A DNA stretch of 10,863 bases from NCBI GenBank assembly GCA_004283105.1, contig SHLN01000074.1, positions 1 through 10,863 on the forward strand. Direction: 5' to 3'. The position numbers and the translations under genes are program-made. The notes under the pieces are model-generated. The model saw nothing but the letters and a program-made list of their open reading frames with translations. It was not told the DNA's origin and did no database searches. Positions 1 to 5,393 of the stretch are shown one piece after another. Source of the DNA: Acidimicrobiia bacterium. GTDB taxonomy: Bacteria; Actinomycetota; Acidimicrobiia; Spongiisociales; SHLN01. Each line of letters begins with the position of its first letter. The stretch's first letter is position 1.

Positions 1-63
1 GTTCCTGGTTGCTGGTTGCTGGTTGCTGGTTGCTGGTTCCTGGTTCCTGGTTTCTGGTTTCTC
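1..63. repeat. 7-bp tandem repeat array (GTTNCTG)n
   Basis: Nine head-to-tail 7-mers are seen: GTTCCTG, four copies of GTTGCTG, two of GTTCCTG, GTTTCTG and GTTTCTC. Two decayed units (GTCCTTC, GTCCACG) may follow to base 77. Variation is almost confined to the fourth base. The array starts at the window edge, so its true length is unknown. It lies in non-coding DNA upstream of the dcw promoter; no function can be assigned. Confidence 0.9.
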
Positions 64-80
64 GTCCTTCGTCCACGGCC

Positions 81-122
81 ACCGGCACCGGCACCGGCAC
101 CGGCACCGGCACCGGCACCGGC
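81..122. repeat. 6-bp tandem repeat array (ACCGGC)7
   Basis: Seven perfect consecutive copies of ACCGGC begin at bases 81, 87, 93, 99, 105, 111 and 117, followed after one extra C by a variant ACCGGT (124-129). The perfection suggests recent slippage and a copy number likely to vary between strains. The array is non-coding as far as can be seen: ORFs running through it give only low-complexity peptides. Confidence 0.93.
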
Positions 123-145
123 CACCGGTCACCCTCTGACGGTGG
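122..145 (+). other. Small GC-rich hairpin between repeat arrays
   Basis: CCACCG (122-127) pairs with CGGTGG (140-145), and TCA (129-131) with TGA (137-139), leaving a one-base bulge and a five-base loop. It could be the end of an upstream transcript, but no T-run follows, so a rho-independent terminator is not supported. Chance pairing in GC-rich repeat DNA is possible. Confidence 0.25.
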
Positions 146-171
146 GCGTGGACGTGGACGTGGATGTGGAC
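142..171. repeat. 6-bp tandem repeat array (GTGGAC)5
   Basis: Five consecutive hexamers are seen: GTGGGC, GTGGAC, GTGGAC, GTGGAT, GTGGAC. The unit differs from that of the ACCGGC array just upstream. It contains GTGG, the core of the MraZ-type boxes found downstream, but at 6-bp rather than 10-bp spacing, so it is not in the operator register. Confidence 0.85.
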
Positions 172-185
172 CTGCCCAACGACCT

Positions 186-240
186 TCCCGTTCCCTCCAA
201 CAAAGTGGCGCGAATGAGTTGACAAGTGGAGGGAAAGGGA
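186..240. repeat. Imperfect 13-bp inverted repeat around the -35 element
   Basis: Bases 186-198 (TCCCGTTCCCTCC) are the reverse complement of 228-240 (GGAGGGAAAGGGA) at 12 of 13 positions, the mismatch being G190/A236. The 29-bp interior holds the AAAGTGG box and the -35 hexamer. Most of it lies upstream of the predicted transcription start, so if functional it would act as DNA (operator or cruciform) or in a read-through transcript. Confidence 0.6.
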
Positions 241-259
241 CCATAGTGGCGCGAAGTGG
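202..259 (+). promoter_or_regulatory. Putative MraZ operator (ladder of GTGG boxes)
   Basis: Four 7-mers with exact 3-nt spacers run CAAGTGG (223-229), GAAAGGG (233-239), ATAGTGG (243-249) and GAAGTGG (253-259). A further box AAAGTGG (202-208) and a degenerate GAATGAG (212-218) continue the 10-bp ladder upstream with a one-base phase slip. This layout matches what is known of MraZ targets: direct repeats with 10-bp periodicity, of the AAAGTG(T/G)-N3 type in Mollicutes and the TGGG type in enterobacteria. The boxes cover the -35, spacer and -10, so a bound MraZ ring should block RNA polymerase; autoregulation of the cluster is the inference. Confidence 0.75.
219..247 (+). promoter_or_regulatory. 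Sigma70-type promoter of the dcw operon
   Basis: A perfect -35 hexamer TTGACA (219-224) is followed by a 17-bp spacer and CATAGT (242-247), which matches TATAAT at four of six positions, including the A at position 2 and the final T. The predicted start is near base 254, giving a leader of about 60 nt before the mraZ GTG. The -10 lies inside the third box of the MraZ ladder. It is the only promoter-like element I see upstream of mraZ. Confidence 0.7.
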
Positions 260-272
260 AGGACCAAGCCAC

Positions 273-287
273 GAGCCGATGAGGCTC
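273..287 (+). other. 5' leader hairpin upstream of mraZ
   Basis: GAGCC (273-277) pairs with GGCTC (283-287) around a GATGA loop. It sits in the predicted mraZ leader, 17 nt upstream of the ribosome binding site. The stem is only 5 bp, so it may be fortuitous. Confidence 0.3.
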
Positions 288-304
288 AACGAGGACAGGC
301 AGAC

Positions 305-308
305 AGGA
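305..308 (+). promoter_or_regulatory. Ribosome binding site of mraZ
   Basis: AGGA ends 7 nt before the GTG at 316, which supports that start. The ATG at 308 lies in another frame, whose translation shows no MraZ features. Confidence 0.7.
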
Positions 309-315
309 TGGAATT

Positions 316-747
316 GTGTTTCTGGGAGAGCACCAACACACAGTCGACCCGAAGGGTCGCATCGTGCTCCCCAGCCGATTCCGAGCCGAACTCGCCAAAG
401 GTTGCTTCATCACCAAAGGCCTCGACCGCTGCCTCTTCATCTTCACTCCCGAGCAGTGGGAAATCGAAGCACAAGAATTTCGCGCTCTTGACCGTCGCGA
501 TCGCCAACTACGCAACTACAGTCGAGTCTTCTTCGCAGGCGCCATCGACCAGAAACTGGACAAGCAAGGGCGAGTCCAGATTCCGGCCGGCCTGCGGGAA
601 TATGCCGGGCTCGACAAAGAAGTCATCGTGGTTGGAGTGGCAGAACGAATCGAGATTTGGAATCCGTCGACCTGGCAAGAGCTGGCGGCGAGCGCCGAGG
701 ACGAGTACGCCGACACCGACGAAGCAACAGAAGGAAGAAGCAACTGA
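316..747 (+). CDS. mraZ: Transcriptional regulator MraZ
   Basis: This is the 143-residue DNA-binding protein that heads dcw clusters and, in studied bacteria, binds repeated boxes upstream of its own gene and modulates cluster transcription. Two SpoVT/AbrB-like halves are visible. The first has the signature DPKGRIVLPSRFR at residues 11-23, the second DKQGRVQIPAGLREY at 82-96 followed by a strand-rich stretch ending in ERIEIWNPSTW (110-120). An acidic tail (126-139) follows. The length is typical of the family. The start is GTG at 316, chosen because of AGGA 7 nt upstream and because MFLGEHQHTVD matches the usual MraZ N-terminus. A hand count gives about 56% G+C over 421-540, below the later genes. 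The operator at 202-259 is its probable own target. Confidence 0.96.
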   Translation: MFLGEHQHTVDPKGRIVLPSRFRAELAKGCFITKGLDRCLFIFTPEQWEIEAQEFRALDRRDRQLRNYSRVFFAGAIDQKLDKQGRVQIPAGLREYAGLDKEVIVVGVAERIEIWNPSTWQELAASAEDEYADTDEATEGRSN

Positions 748-764
748 AAACCTAGGGCAGGGTT

Positions 765-851
765 CATCGCCAGCCCCCCGGATGCCATATGGAAGGCCCC
801 TTACTCCGCCCGCTTCCATTTTGGCGCCAGCGCTCCGGGGGGCTGGCAATG
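765..851 (+). promoter_or_regulatory. Long intergenic hairpin covering the rsmH start
   Basis: Bases 769-782 (GCCAGCCCCCCGGA) and 834-847 (TCCGGGGGGCTGGC) are perfect reverse complements. After one mismatch (C768/A848), CAT (765-767) pairs with the ATG start codon of rsmH (849-851). Inside, GCCA (784-787) can pair with TGGC (822-825) and ATGGAAG (789-795) with CTTCCAT (813-819), leaving a 17-nt loop. The 3' arm contains the G-run (837-842) that would be the rsmH ribosome binding site. In mRNA this would be a stable stem that hides the initiation region. No T-run follows, so it is not a standard terminator. A regulatory role is inferred. Confidence 0.7.
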
Positions 852-1781
852 CACCAGGCTCCACAGCACCGACCGGTCATGGTCGACGAGGTAGCCGATC
901 TCTTCGGACCCATCGAATCTGGAGTCATAGTGGACGCCACCTTCGGCGGGGGAGGGCACACCCGGCGACTCCTGGACGTGCTCGGCCCGGGAGTCCGGTT
1001 CCTAGCTCTCGACCGGGACACGGAAGCGGAGGCCCGCGCCGCCACGTTCGGCCCCAGGGTTCGCTTCATCACGTCCGATTTTCGAAATCTCTCCCGAGTA
1101 GTTGAAGGAGAGGGAATCGATGCGATCACGGGCGTCCTCTTTGATCTTGGACTTTCCTCTCTACAGCTTGACGACCCCGCGCGAGGTTTTGGCTTTCGCC
1201 GAGGCGGGCCTCTTGATATGCGGATGGGTGCTGGTGCGCTCACCGCCCACCAGGTGGTCAACGAATGGGACGAGGCCGACCTTCGTCGCGTCATCGCACG
1301 TCATGGCGAGGAGCGGTTCGCCGCTCGGATCGCCCGCGCCATCGTCAGAGCCCGCCCCGTTGCCGACACCGCCGGCCTGGCTGAGATCGTCAAGCTGGCG
1401 ATCCCGGCCGCGACCAGGCGCACCGGCGGTCACCCGGCCCGGCGGACGTTCCAGGCTCTCCGAATCGTGGTCAACGATGAGCTCGCCGCACTGGCAGAAG
1501 GACTCGATGCAGCCCTTGATCTCATTGAACCGGGCGGGCGTGTCATCGTGATTTCCTACCACTCCCTCGAAGATCGCATAGTCAAGCGGCGGCTGGTGTC
1601 AGCCTCCTCCTCACCGGATACAGCTTCCCTACCGGTTATGGCACCAGTCGTCGCTCCCGATTTCCGGCTGCTGTTTCGCAAGCCGATGACCCCCACCGAC
1701 GATGAGGTGGCGGAGAACCCGAGGGCTCGGAGCGCCAAGCTACGGGCCATCGAGCGGGTGTCTCCCAGGAGGGCCGCCTGA
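849..1781 (+). CDS. rsmH: 16S rRNA (cytosine-1402-N4)-methyltransferase RsmH
   Basis: RsmH (MraW) is a cytoplasmic S-adenosylmethionine-dependent enzyme that methylates N4 of C1402 in 16S rRNA at the ribosomal P site. Visible family motifs are HRPVMVDEV (7-15), the SAM-binding loop VDATFGGGGHT (28-38), an acidic strand end LALDRD (52-57), FDLGLSS near 98-104, the FQALRI-VNDEL region, ISYHSLEDR (235-243), and the C-terminal NPRARSAKLRAIER. The chosen ATG at 849 gives 310 residues, typical of the family, and leaves HRPVM at the expected distance. An in-frame ATG at 789 would add 20 residues that do not resemble the family and has no clear ribosome binding site. The G-run at 837-842 could serve 849 but lies in the intergenic hairpin. 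The stop overlaps the ftsL start (TGATG). Confidence 0.95.
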   Translation: MHQAPQHRPVMVDEVADLFGPIESGVIVDATFGGGGHTRRLLDVLGPGVRFLALDRDTEAEARAATFGPRVRFITSDFRNLSRVVEGEGIDAITGVLFDLGLSSLQLDDPARGFGFRRGGPLDMRMGAGALTAHQVVNEWDEADLRRVIARHGEERFAARIARAIVRARPVADTAGLAEIVKLAIPAATRRTGGHPARRTFQALRIVVNDELAALAEGLDAALDLIEPGGRVIVISYHSLEDRIVKRRLVSASSSPDTASLPVMAPVVAPDFRLLFRKPMTPTDDEVAENPRARSAKLRAIERVSPRRAA

Positions 1782-2194
1782 TGGCTGCCCGTACCGCTCC
1801 GGCACGAGCGCCGCGCAGCGGCCTGCGTGTCATACCCGGACGAAGCTCCAGCCCGGCCCGTTTGAGTATTCGTCAACTGGGGTTGCTTTTGCTGGCGGTA
1901 GCGATGTTCTTTGCCCTCATCTACTCCCGCATCTTCCTCGACAGCGCCGCTTTCGATCTCACCAGGCTCGAAGGCTTGATCTCCGAGCAGGAGAGCCGAT
2001 TCGATGAGCTCCGGTTGGAGGTGGCGCAACTGGAATCGCCCCAGCGCATCTATGCAGAGGCGCAGGCGATGGGGATGGTCTTGCCAGAGGAGGGCCGCAC
2101 GGTGTACGCACCGATGCCGGTGGCGACCGATGCAATCGAGCAGCTGGCGTCGGCCGGGTCGACTCCATTGCTTGCCACCGTGGGGGCGCGATGA
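1781..2194 (+). CDS. ftsL: Cell division protein FtsL-like (septum formation)
   Basis: This is a small bitopic membrane protein of 137 residues. A basic, proline- and arginine-rich cytoplasmic N-terminus (1-31) is followed by one hydrophobic segment (about 32-49). A heptad-like stretch rich in Leu, Glu and Arg (about 57-88, probable coiled coil) comes next, and then SPQRIYAEAQAMGMV (86-100), resembling the FtsL/DivIC motif where the coiled coil ends. A short Ala/Pro-rich tail follows. FtsL normally pairs with an FtsB/DivIC partner and links FtsQ to FtsW-FtsI. Sequence conservation in this family is poor, so the name rests on topology plus position between rsmH and ftsI. The start at 1781 has a strong AGGAGGG (1767-1773) with 7-nt spacing and overlaps the rsmH stop by one base. 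Confidence 0.82.
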   Translation: MAARTAPARAPRSGLRVIPGRSSSPARLSIRQLGLLLLAVAMFFALIYSRIFLDSAAFDLTRLEGLISEQESRFDELRLEVAQLESPQRIYAEAQAMGMVLPEEGRTVYAPMPVATDAIEQLASAGSTPLLATVGAR

Positions 2195-2247
2195 CCGGGC
2201 TGAGCGCCGCACCCCGTTGTGGCGGCTCAGGCCGGGCGGAGTCCTAG
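2191..2247 (+). CDS. Possible 18-codon coupling mini-ORF between ftsL and ftsI
   Basis: An ATG overlaps the ftsL stop in the classic ATGA arrangement (2191-2194) and opens an 18-codon frame ending at TAG 2245-2247, four bases before the ftsI ATG at 2252. It is in a different frame from ftsI. No protein family is recognised. It could allow reinitiating ribosomes to travel from ftsL to the ftsI start, or be chance; there is no proof that it is translated. Confidence 0.25.
   Translation: MTGLSAAPRCGGSGRAES
2238..2241 (+). promoter_or_regulatory. Ribosome binding site candidate of ftsI
   Basis: GGAG lies 10 nt before the ATG at 2252. The alternative in-frame GTG at 2219 has no purine-rich stretch at a suitable distance, so this site favours 2252. 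Confidence 0.5.
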
Positions 2248-2251
2248 GGCG

Positions 2252-3970
2252 ATGGGGCGCAAGAGATGGCGCCCCCAGCACCTTCGGCTCTTCTTCGTGG
2301 GAGCCTTCTTTCTGGCTGCCTGGGTTGTAATCGGCGTAAAGCTCGTGTTCGTACAGGGCGTGCAAGCCCAGACCCTCGAGGACCAGGCTCTCGATCAGCG
2401 CTTGCGCACGGTGACACTCGAGGCCGATCGGGGCACCATCTTCGACCGCGATGGAAGAGAGCTTGCCCTCACGATCGAAGCCACCACCATCTATGCCAAT
2501 CCCCGCGAGATCAGCGACCCGGGCCTGACGGCGGCCGCCCTGTCCGGCTTGCTCGGGCGACCGGTCGGCGAGTTGCAGGCCGATTTCGAGAAGGACACGA
2601 GCTTTGTGTACGTCGCTCGCAAGCTGCTGCGGGATGAGGCCGACGCGATACGGGAACTCGACCTCGATGGGCTCCACTTCATCGTCGAGCCGAAGCGGGT
2701 GTATCCCTCCGGCGACCTGGCCGCCCAGGTGCTCGGCTTCGTAGGCACCGACAATGGTGGCCTCGAAGGCGTCGAGCAGATGTATGAAGACGTGCTGGCG
2801 GGTGAGCCGGGCCAACTCGTGTTCGAGCGTTCGGGTCGAGGCCGCGTTATTCCCCAGGGCGAGTACGAGGTTCGGGAGGCCGTCCGGGGTCAGGACATTG
2901 CGCTCACCATCGATGGGGAGCTCCAGTTCTTCGCGCAGCAGGAAGCTGTCGCCACCATGGAAGAAACGGGAGCCAAGGCGGTCCACGTCGTCGTCCTAGA
3001 CGTGACCACATTTGAGGTACTGGCCATGGCGAGCGCTCCCACCTTCGATCCGAACCACATCGGCAGTGATGCCGACCTGTTTCGCAACCGAGTTGTGACC
3101 GATACGTTCGAGCCCGGATCGACCCAGAAGCTGATCACCGTGGCCGCGGCCATCGAGGAGGGGATCGTCACCCCCGAGACCACGTTCGAGGTCCCCGACA
3201 GCATCGAAGTGTTCGACCGTGAGTACTTCGACTTCACCGAACACGAGACGCAGGACATGACGGTGGCCGACATCGTTGCGGGCTCGTCGAACGTTGGGAC
3301 CATCCTCGTTTGGCAGGAGCTGGGCGATCCGTTGCTCTACCGCTACCTGCAGGGATTCGGCCTCGGAACATACTCGGGCATCGACTTCCCCGGCGAGGTG
3401 CCCGGGCTCGTGCGACCGGCCGAGGAGTGGTGCGAGTCGTGCGGTGCGTCCACCTCGATCGGGTATCGAGTCGCCGTGACCCCGCTTCAGATGACCTCCG
3501 TGTTCGCGACGGTTGGCAACGATGGCGTGTGGATGCAACCGCAGGTGGTCGACGCCATCATCGAGGAGGACGGCGAGTCTGCCCAGCCCAACCAGCAGAA
3601 TCAACGAGTCCTGTCGGTCGAGACCGCCGAGGTCATGCGGACACTTCTGACCGGAGTGGTCGAAACCGGCACCGGGCAACTCGCTCAGGTGCCCGGTTAC
3701 TCGGTTGGCGGAAAGACGGGAACGACCGAGAAGTTCGAGCCCGACCTCATATGTCCCGGCACGACGGTGCCCGGTTGCTATGGCGACGACGTCGTAGCCA
3801 GCTTTATCGGTATCGGGCCGAGCGACGATCCCCGCCTCGCGATCGGTGTGTTCGTCGACTCGCCCCGTGCGGACAAGAAACGGACCGGCGGCGTCGCAGC
3901 CGCCCCGGCCTTCTCGCGGGTGATGCGCTTCGCCCTTCATCAGCTCGGAGTACCCCCCGATGCCCGATGA
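2252..3970 (+). CDS. ftsI: Septal peptidoglycan transpeptidase FtsI (PBP3, class B)
   Basis: This monofunctional DD-transpeptidase cross-links septal peptidoglycan with FtsW. It has a basic N-terminus, one membrane anchor (about 12-34), and a class B dimerisation domain that includes RGTIFDRDG (60-68). The extracytoplasmic transpeptidase domain shows all three active-site motifs: STQK (Ser290-Lys293, nucleophile Ser290), SSN (345-347) and KTG (488-490). From ATG 2252 it has 572 residues and ends soon after the catalytic domain, with no PASTA repeats. The only four cysteines form two close pairs, C394/C397 (CESC) and C501/C509, all outside the membrane and possibly disulfide-bonded. A GTG at 2219 would add 11 residues but lacks a ribosome binding site. 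The end overlaps murE by 11 bp. Confidence 0.96.
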   Translation: MGRKRWRPQHLRLFFVGAFFLAAWVVIGVKLVFVQGVQAQTLEDQALDQRLRTVTLEADRGTIFDRDGRELALTIEATTIYANPREISDPGLTAAALSGLLGRPVGELQADFEKDTSFVYVARKLLRDEADAIRELDLDGLHFIVEPKRVYPSGDLAAQVLGFVGTDNGGLEGVEQMYEDVLAGEPGQLVFERSGRGRVIPQGEYEVREAVRGQDIALTIDGELQFFAQQEAVATMEETGAKAVHVVVLDVTTFEVLAMASAPTFDPNHIGSDADLFRNRVVTDTFEPGSTQKLITVAAAIEEGIVTPETTFEVPDSIEVFDREYFDFTEHETQDMTVADIVAGSSNVGTILVWQELGDPLLYRYLQGFGLGTYSGIDFPGEVPGLVRPAEEWCESCGASTSIGYRVAVTPLQMTSVFATVGNDGVWMQPQVVDAIIEEDGESAQPNQQNQRVLSVETAEVMRTLLTGVVETGTGQLAQVPGYSVGGKTGTTEKFEPDLICPGTTVPGCYGDDVVASFIGIGPSDDPRLAIGVFVDSPRADKKRTGGVAAAPAFSRVMRFALHQLGVPPDAR

Positions 3971-5393
3971 GCCGATCACCCTCGACCGCCTCGCGACGAT
4001 AGGACGCGGCACCGTCATCGGCGATGCCGGCACCGTCGTCGGCGATGTGACCCACGACAGCCGGGCGGCCGGACCAGACGATCTGTTCGTTGCCATCCGG
4101 GGTGCCCATCGCGATGGCCACGAATTTGTCACCTCGACGTCGGCCGGGGCTGCCTGCGTAGACGCTCCCCTCGAGGTGCCGATTCCCCTGCTCGTTGTGC
4201 CGGATACCCGAGCCGCCCTGCCGTGGCTTGCTGCCGAAGTGCACGGTCACCCGTCCCGGCGGCTGCAGGTAGTCGGAGTAACCGGAACAAACGGCAAGAC
4301 CACCGTGGCCCACATGGTGGCAGCCATCGTCGAGGCGGCCGGGCAGAGCGCCGGCGTCATCGGTACGATCGGGGCCCGGATCGGTCCCGACCGCATTCAC
4401 CTGGAACGCACCTCACCGGAAGCCTCAGACTTCCAACGACTGCTGCGCCGGATGGTCGACGCCGGTGTGGGTACTGCCGCCGTTGAGGTGTCCTCGCACG
4501 CACTCGAGTTTGGCCGCGTCGATGCGACCGAGTACGCCGTCGTTGCCTTTACGAATCTCAGCCAGGACCACCTCGACTTGCACGGTGACATGGAGTCGTA
4601 CTTCCTGACCAAGGCATCGCTATTCCTCGGCACCGACGCGGCCGCCGTCGTCAACGTCGATGACCCGTGGGGCGCCCGGCTCGTCACCATGCTCGATCGG
4701 CCGGTCGTAGCCGTCGGAACGGATGGGGACTACCGGGTGGAGGATCTCGATCTCGGCCTCACCGAGAGTCGGTTTGTGCTCTCCACACCATCCGGACGGG
4801 AGCACGTTCGAATCCCCCTGGGCGGGCGATTCAACGTCGAAAACGCACTCGTGGCCGCGGCCTGCGCCGGCAGCCTCGGGCTGGAGGTGGCCGACATGGC
4901 GGCCGGGCTCGGTGCCGTCGAGCTCATTCCCGGCCGGATGGAGCCGGTCGACGTCGGACAGCAGCCGGCCATCCTCGTCGACTACGCCCACACTCCGGAG
5001 GGAATCGACCAGGTGCTCGAGTCGGTCCGTCCCCATACGGCCGGTCGCATCACGGTGGTCGTGGGGGCGGGAGGAGATCGCGACGCCGACAAACGGTCCG
5101 ACATGGGCCGGGCCGCCACCCGGGCCGATCGGGTGGTCTTCACATCCGACAACCCCCGCTCGGAAGACCCCGGGGCCATCATCGAGGCCCTGCTGGCCGG
5201 CGCCGATGGACCGGCCGAGATCCTTGTGGAGCCGGATCGCCGCCTCGCCATCGAACGGGCCATCCGGGAAGCCGGCCCGGGTGACGTTGTGCTGATACTC
5301 GGCAAGGGTCATGAGCCCGGCCAGGAAATCGCCGGGAGAGTCTTGCCGTTCGACGATCGCCAGGTCGCCCGTGAGGCGGTGACGGCCCGGTGA
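3960..5393 (+). CDS. murE: UDP-MurNAc-tripeptide synthetase MurE (meso-DAP adding)
   Basis: This cytoplasmic ATP-dependent ligase adds the third stem-peptide residue to UDP-MurNAc-L-Ala-D-Glu. The N-terminal UDP-binding region ends in THDSR. The P-loop TGTNGKTT spans 108-115 with Lys113. The central domain includes EVSSHALEFGR and FTNLSQDHLDLHG. Lys218 in LTKASLF is in the position of the carbamylated lysine of Mur ligases. In the C-terminal domain DNPRSEDP (397-404) is the DNPR signature of enzymes using meso-diaminopimelate rather than lysine, and GKGHEPGQE follows. Its 477 residues are normal for the family. ATG 3960 has GGAG (3947-3950) 9 nt upstream and lies inside the end of ftsI. Residues 17-30 are a near-perfect tandem heptapeptide duplication. 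Confidence 0.96.
   Translation: MPDEPITLDRLATIGRGTVIGDAGTVVGDVTHDSRAAGPDDLFVAIRGAHRDGHEFVTSTSAGAACVDAPLEVPIPLLVVPDTRAALPWLAAEVHGHPSRRLQVVGVTGTNGKTTVAHMVAAIVEAAGQSAGVIGTIGARIGPDRIHLERTSPEASDFQRLLRRMVDAGVGTAAVEVSSHALEFGRVDATEYAVVAFTNLSQDHLDLHGDMESYFLTKASLFLGTDAAAVVNVDDPWGARLVTMLDRPVVAVGTDGDYRVEDLDLGLTESRFVLSTPSGREHVRIPLGGRFNVENALVAAACAGSLGLEVADMAAGLGAVELIPGRMEPVDVGQQPAILVDYAHTPEGIDQVLESVRPHTAGRITVVVGAGGDRDADKRSDMGRAATRADRVVFTSDNPRSEDPGAIIEALLAGADGPAEILVEPDRRLAIERAIREAGPGDVVLILGKGHEPGQEIAGRVLPFDDRQVAREAVTAR

Noticed and set aside
1..171. CRISPR-like array
   Set aside because: The units are 6-7 bp with no spacers; these are simple tandem repeats.
9..491. Plus-strand frames through the tandem repeats (9-491 and 16-222)
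   Set aside because: They give low-complexity repeat peptides, run across the operator, and the longer one also runs into mraZ; no ribosome binding site or family similarity is seen.
769..847. Rho-independent terminator after mraZ
   Set aside because: The stem is strong, but the interior is 51 nt and the bases after the stem lack a T-run; the 3' arm also contains the rsmH start region.
789..848. Extended rsmH start at ATG 789
   Set aside because: The extra 20 residues are not family-like, no Shine-Dalgarno precedes 789, and the ATG at 849 gives the normal N-terminus.
308..1105. 265-codon plus-strand frame starting at ATG 308
   Set aside because: It overlaps mraZ and rsmH in another frame, with Ser/Arg/Pro-rich shadow sequence and no domain.
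2219..2251. ftsI start at GTG 2219
   Set aside because: No purine-rich ribosome binding site lies upstream of it, whereas the ATG at 2252 has GGAG at a tolerable distance. The choice is not certain.
1556..2986. 476-codon open frame on the minus strand across rsmH, ftsL and ftsI
   Set aside because: It is antisense to three well-identified genes, its product shows no recognisable domain, and long antisense frames are expected in GC-rich codon usage. The same holds for 2996-4132 and 7713-9026 on the minus strand.
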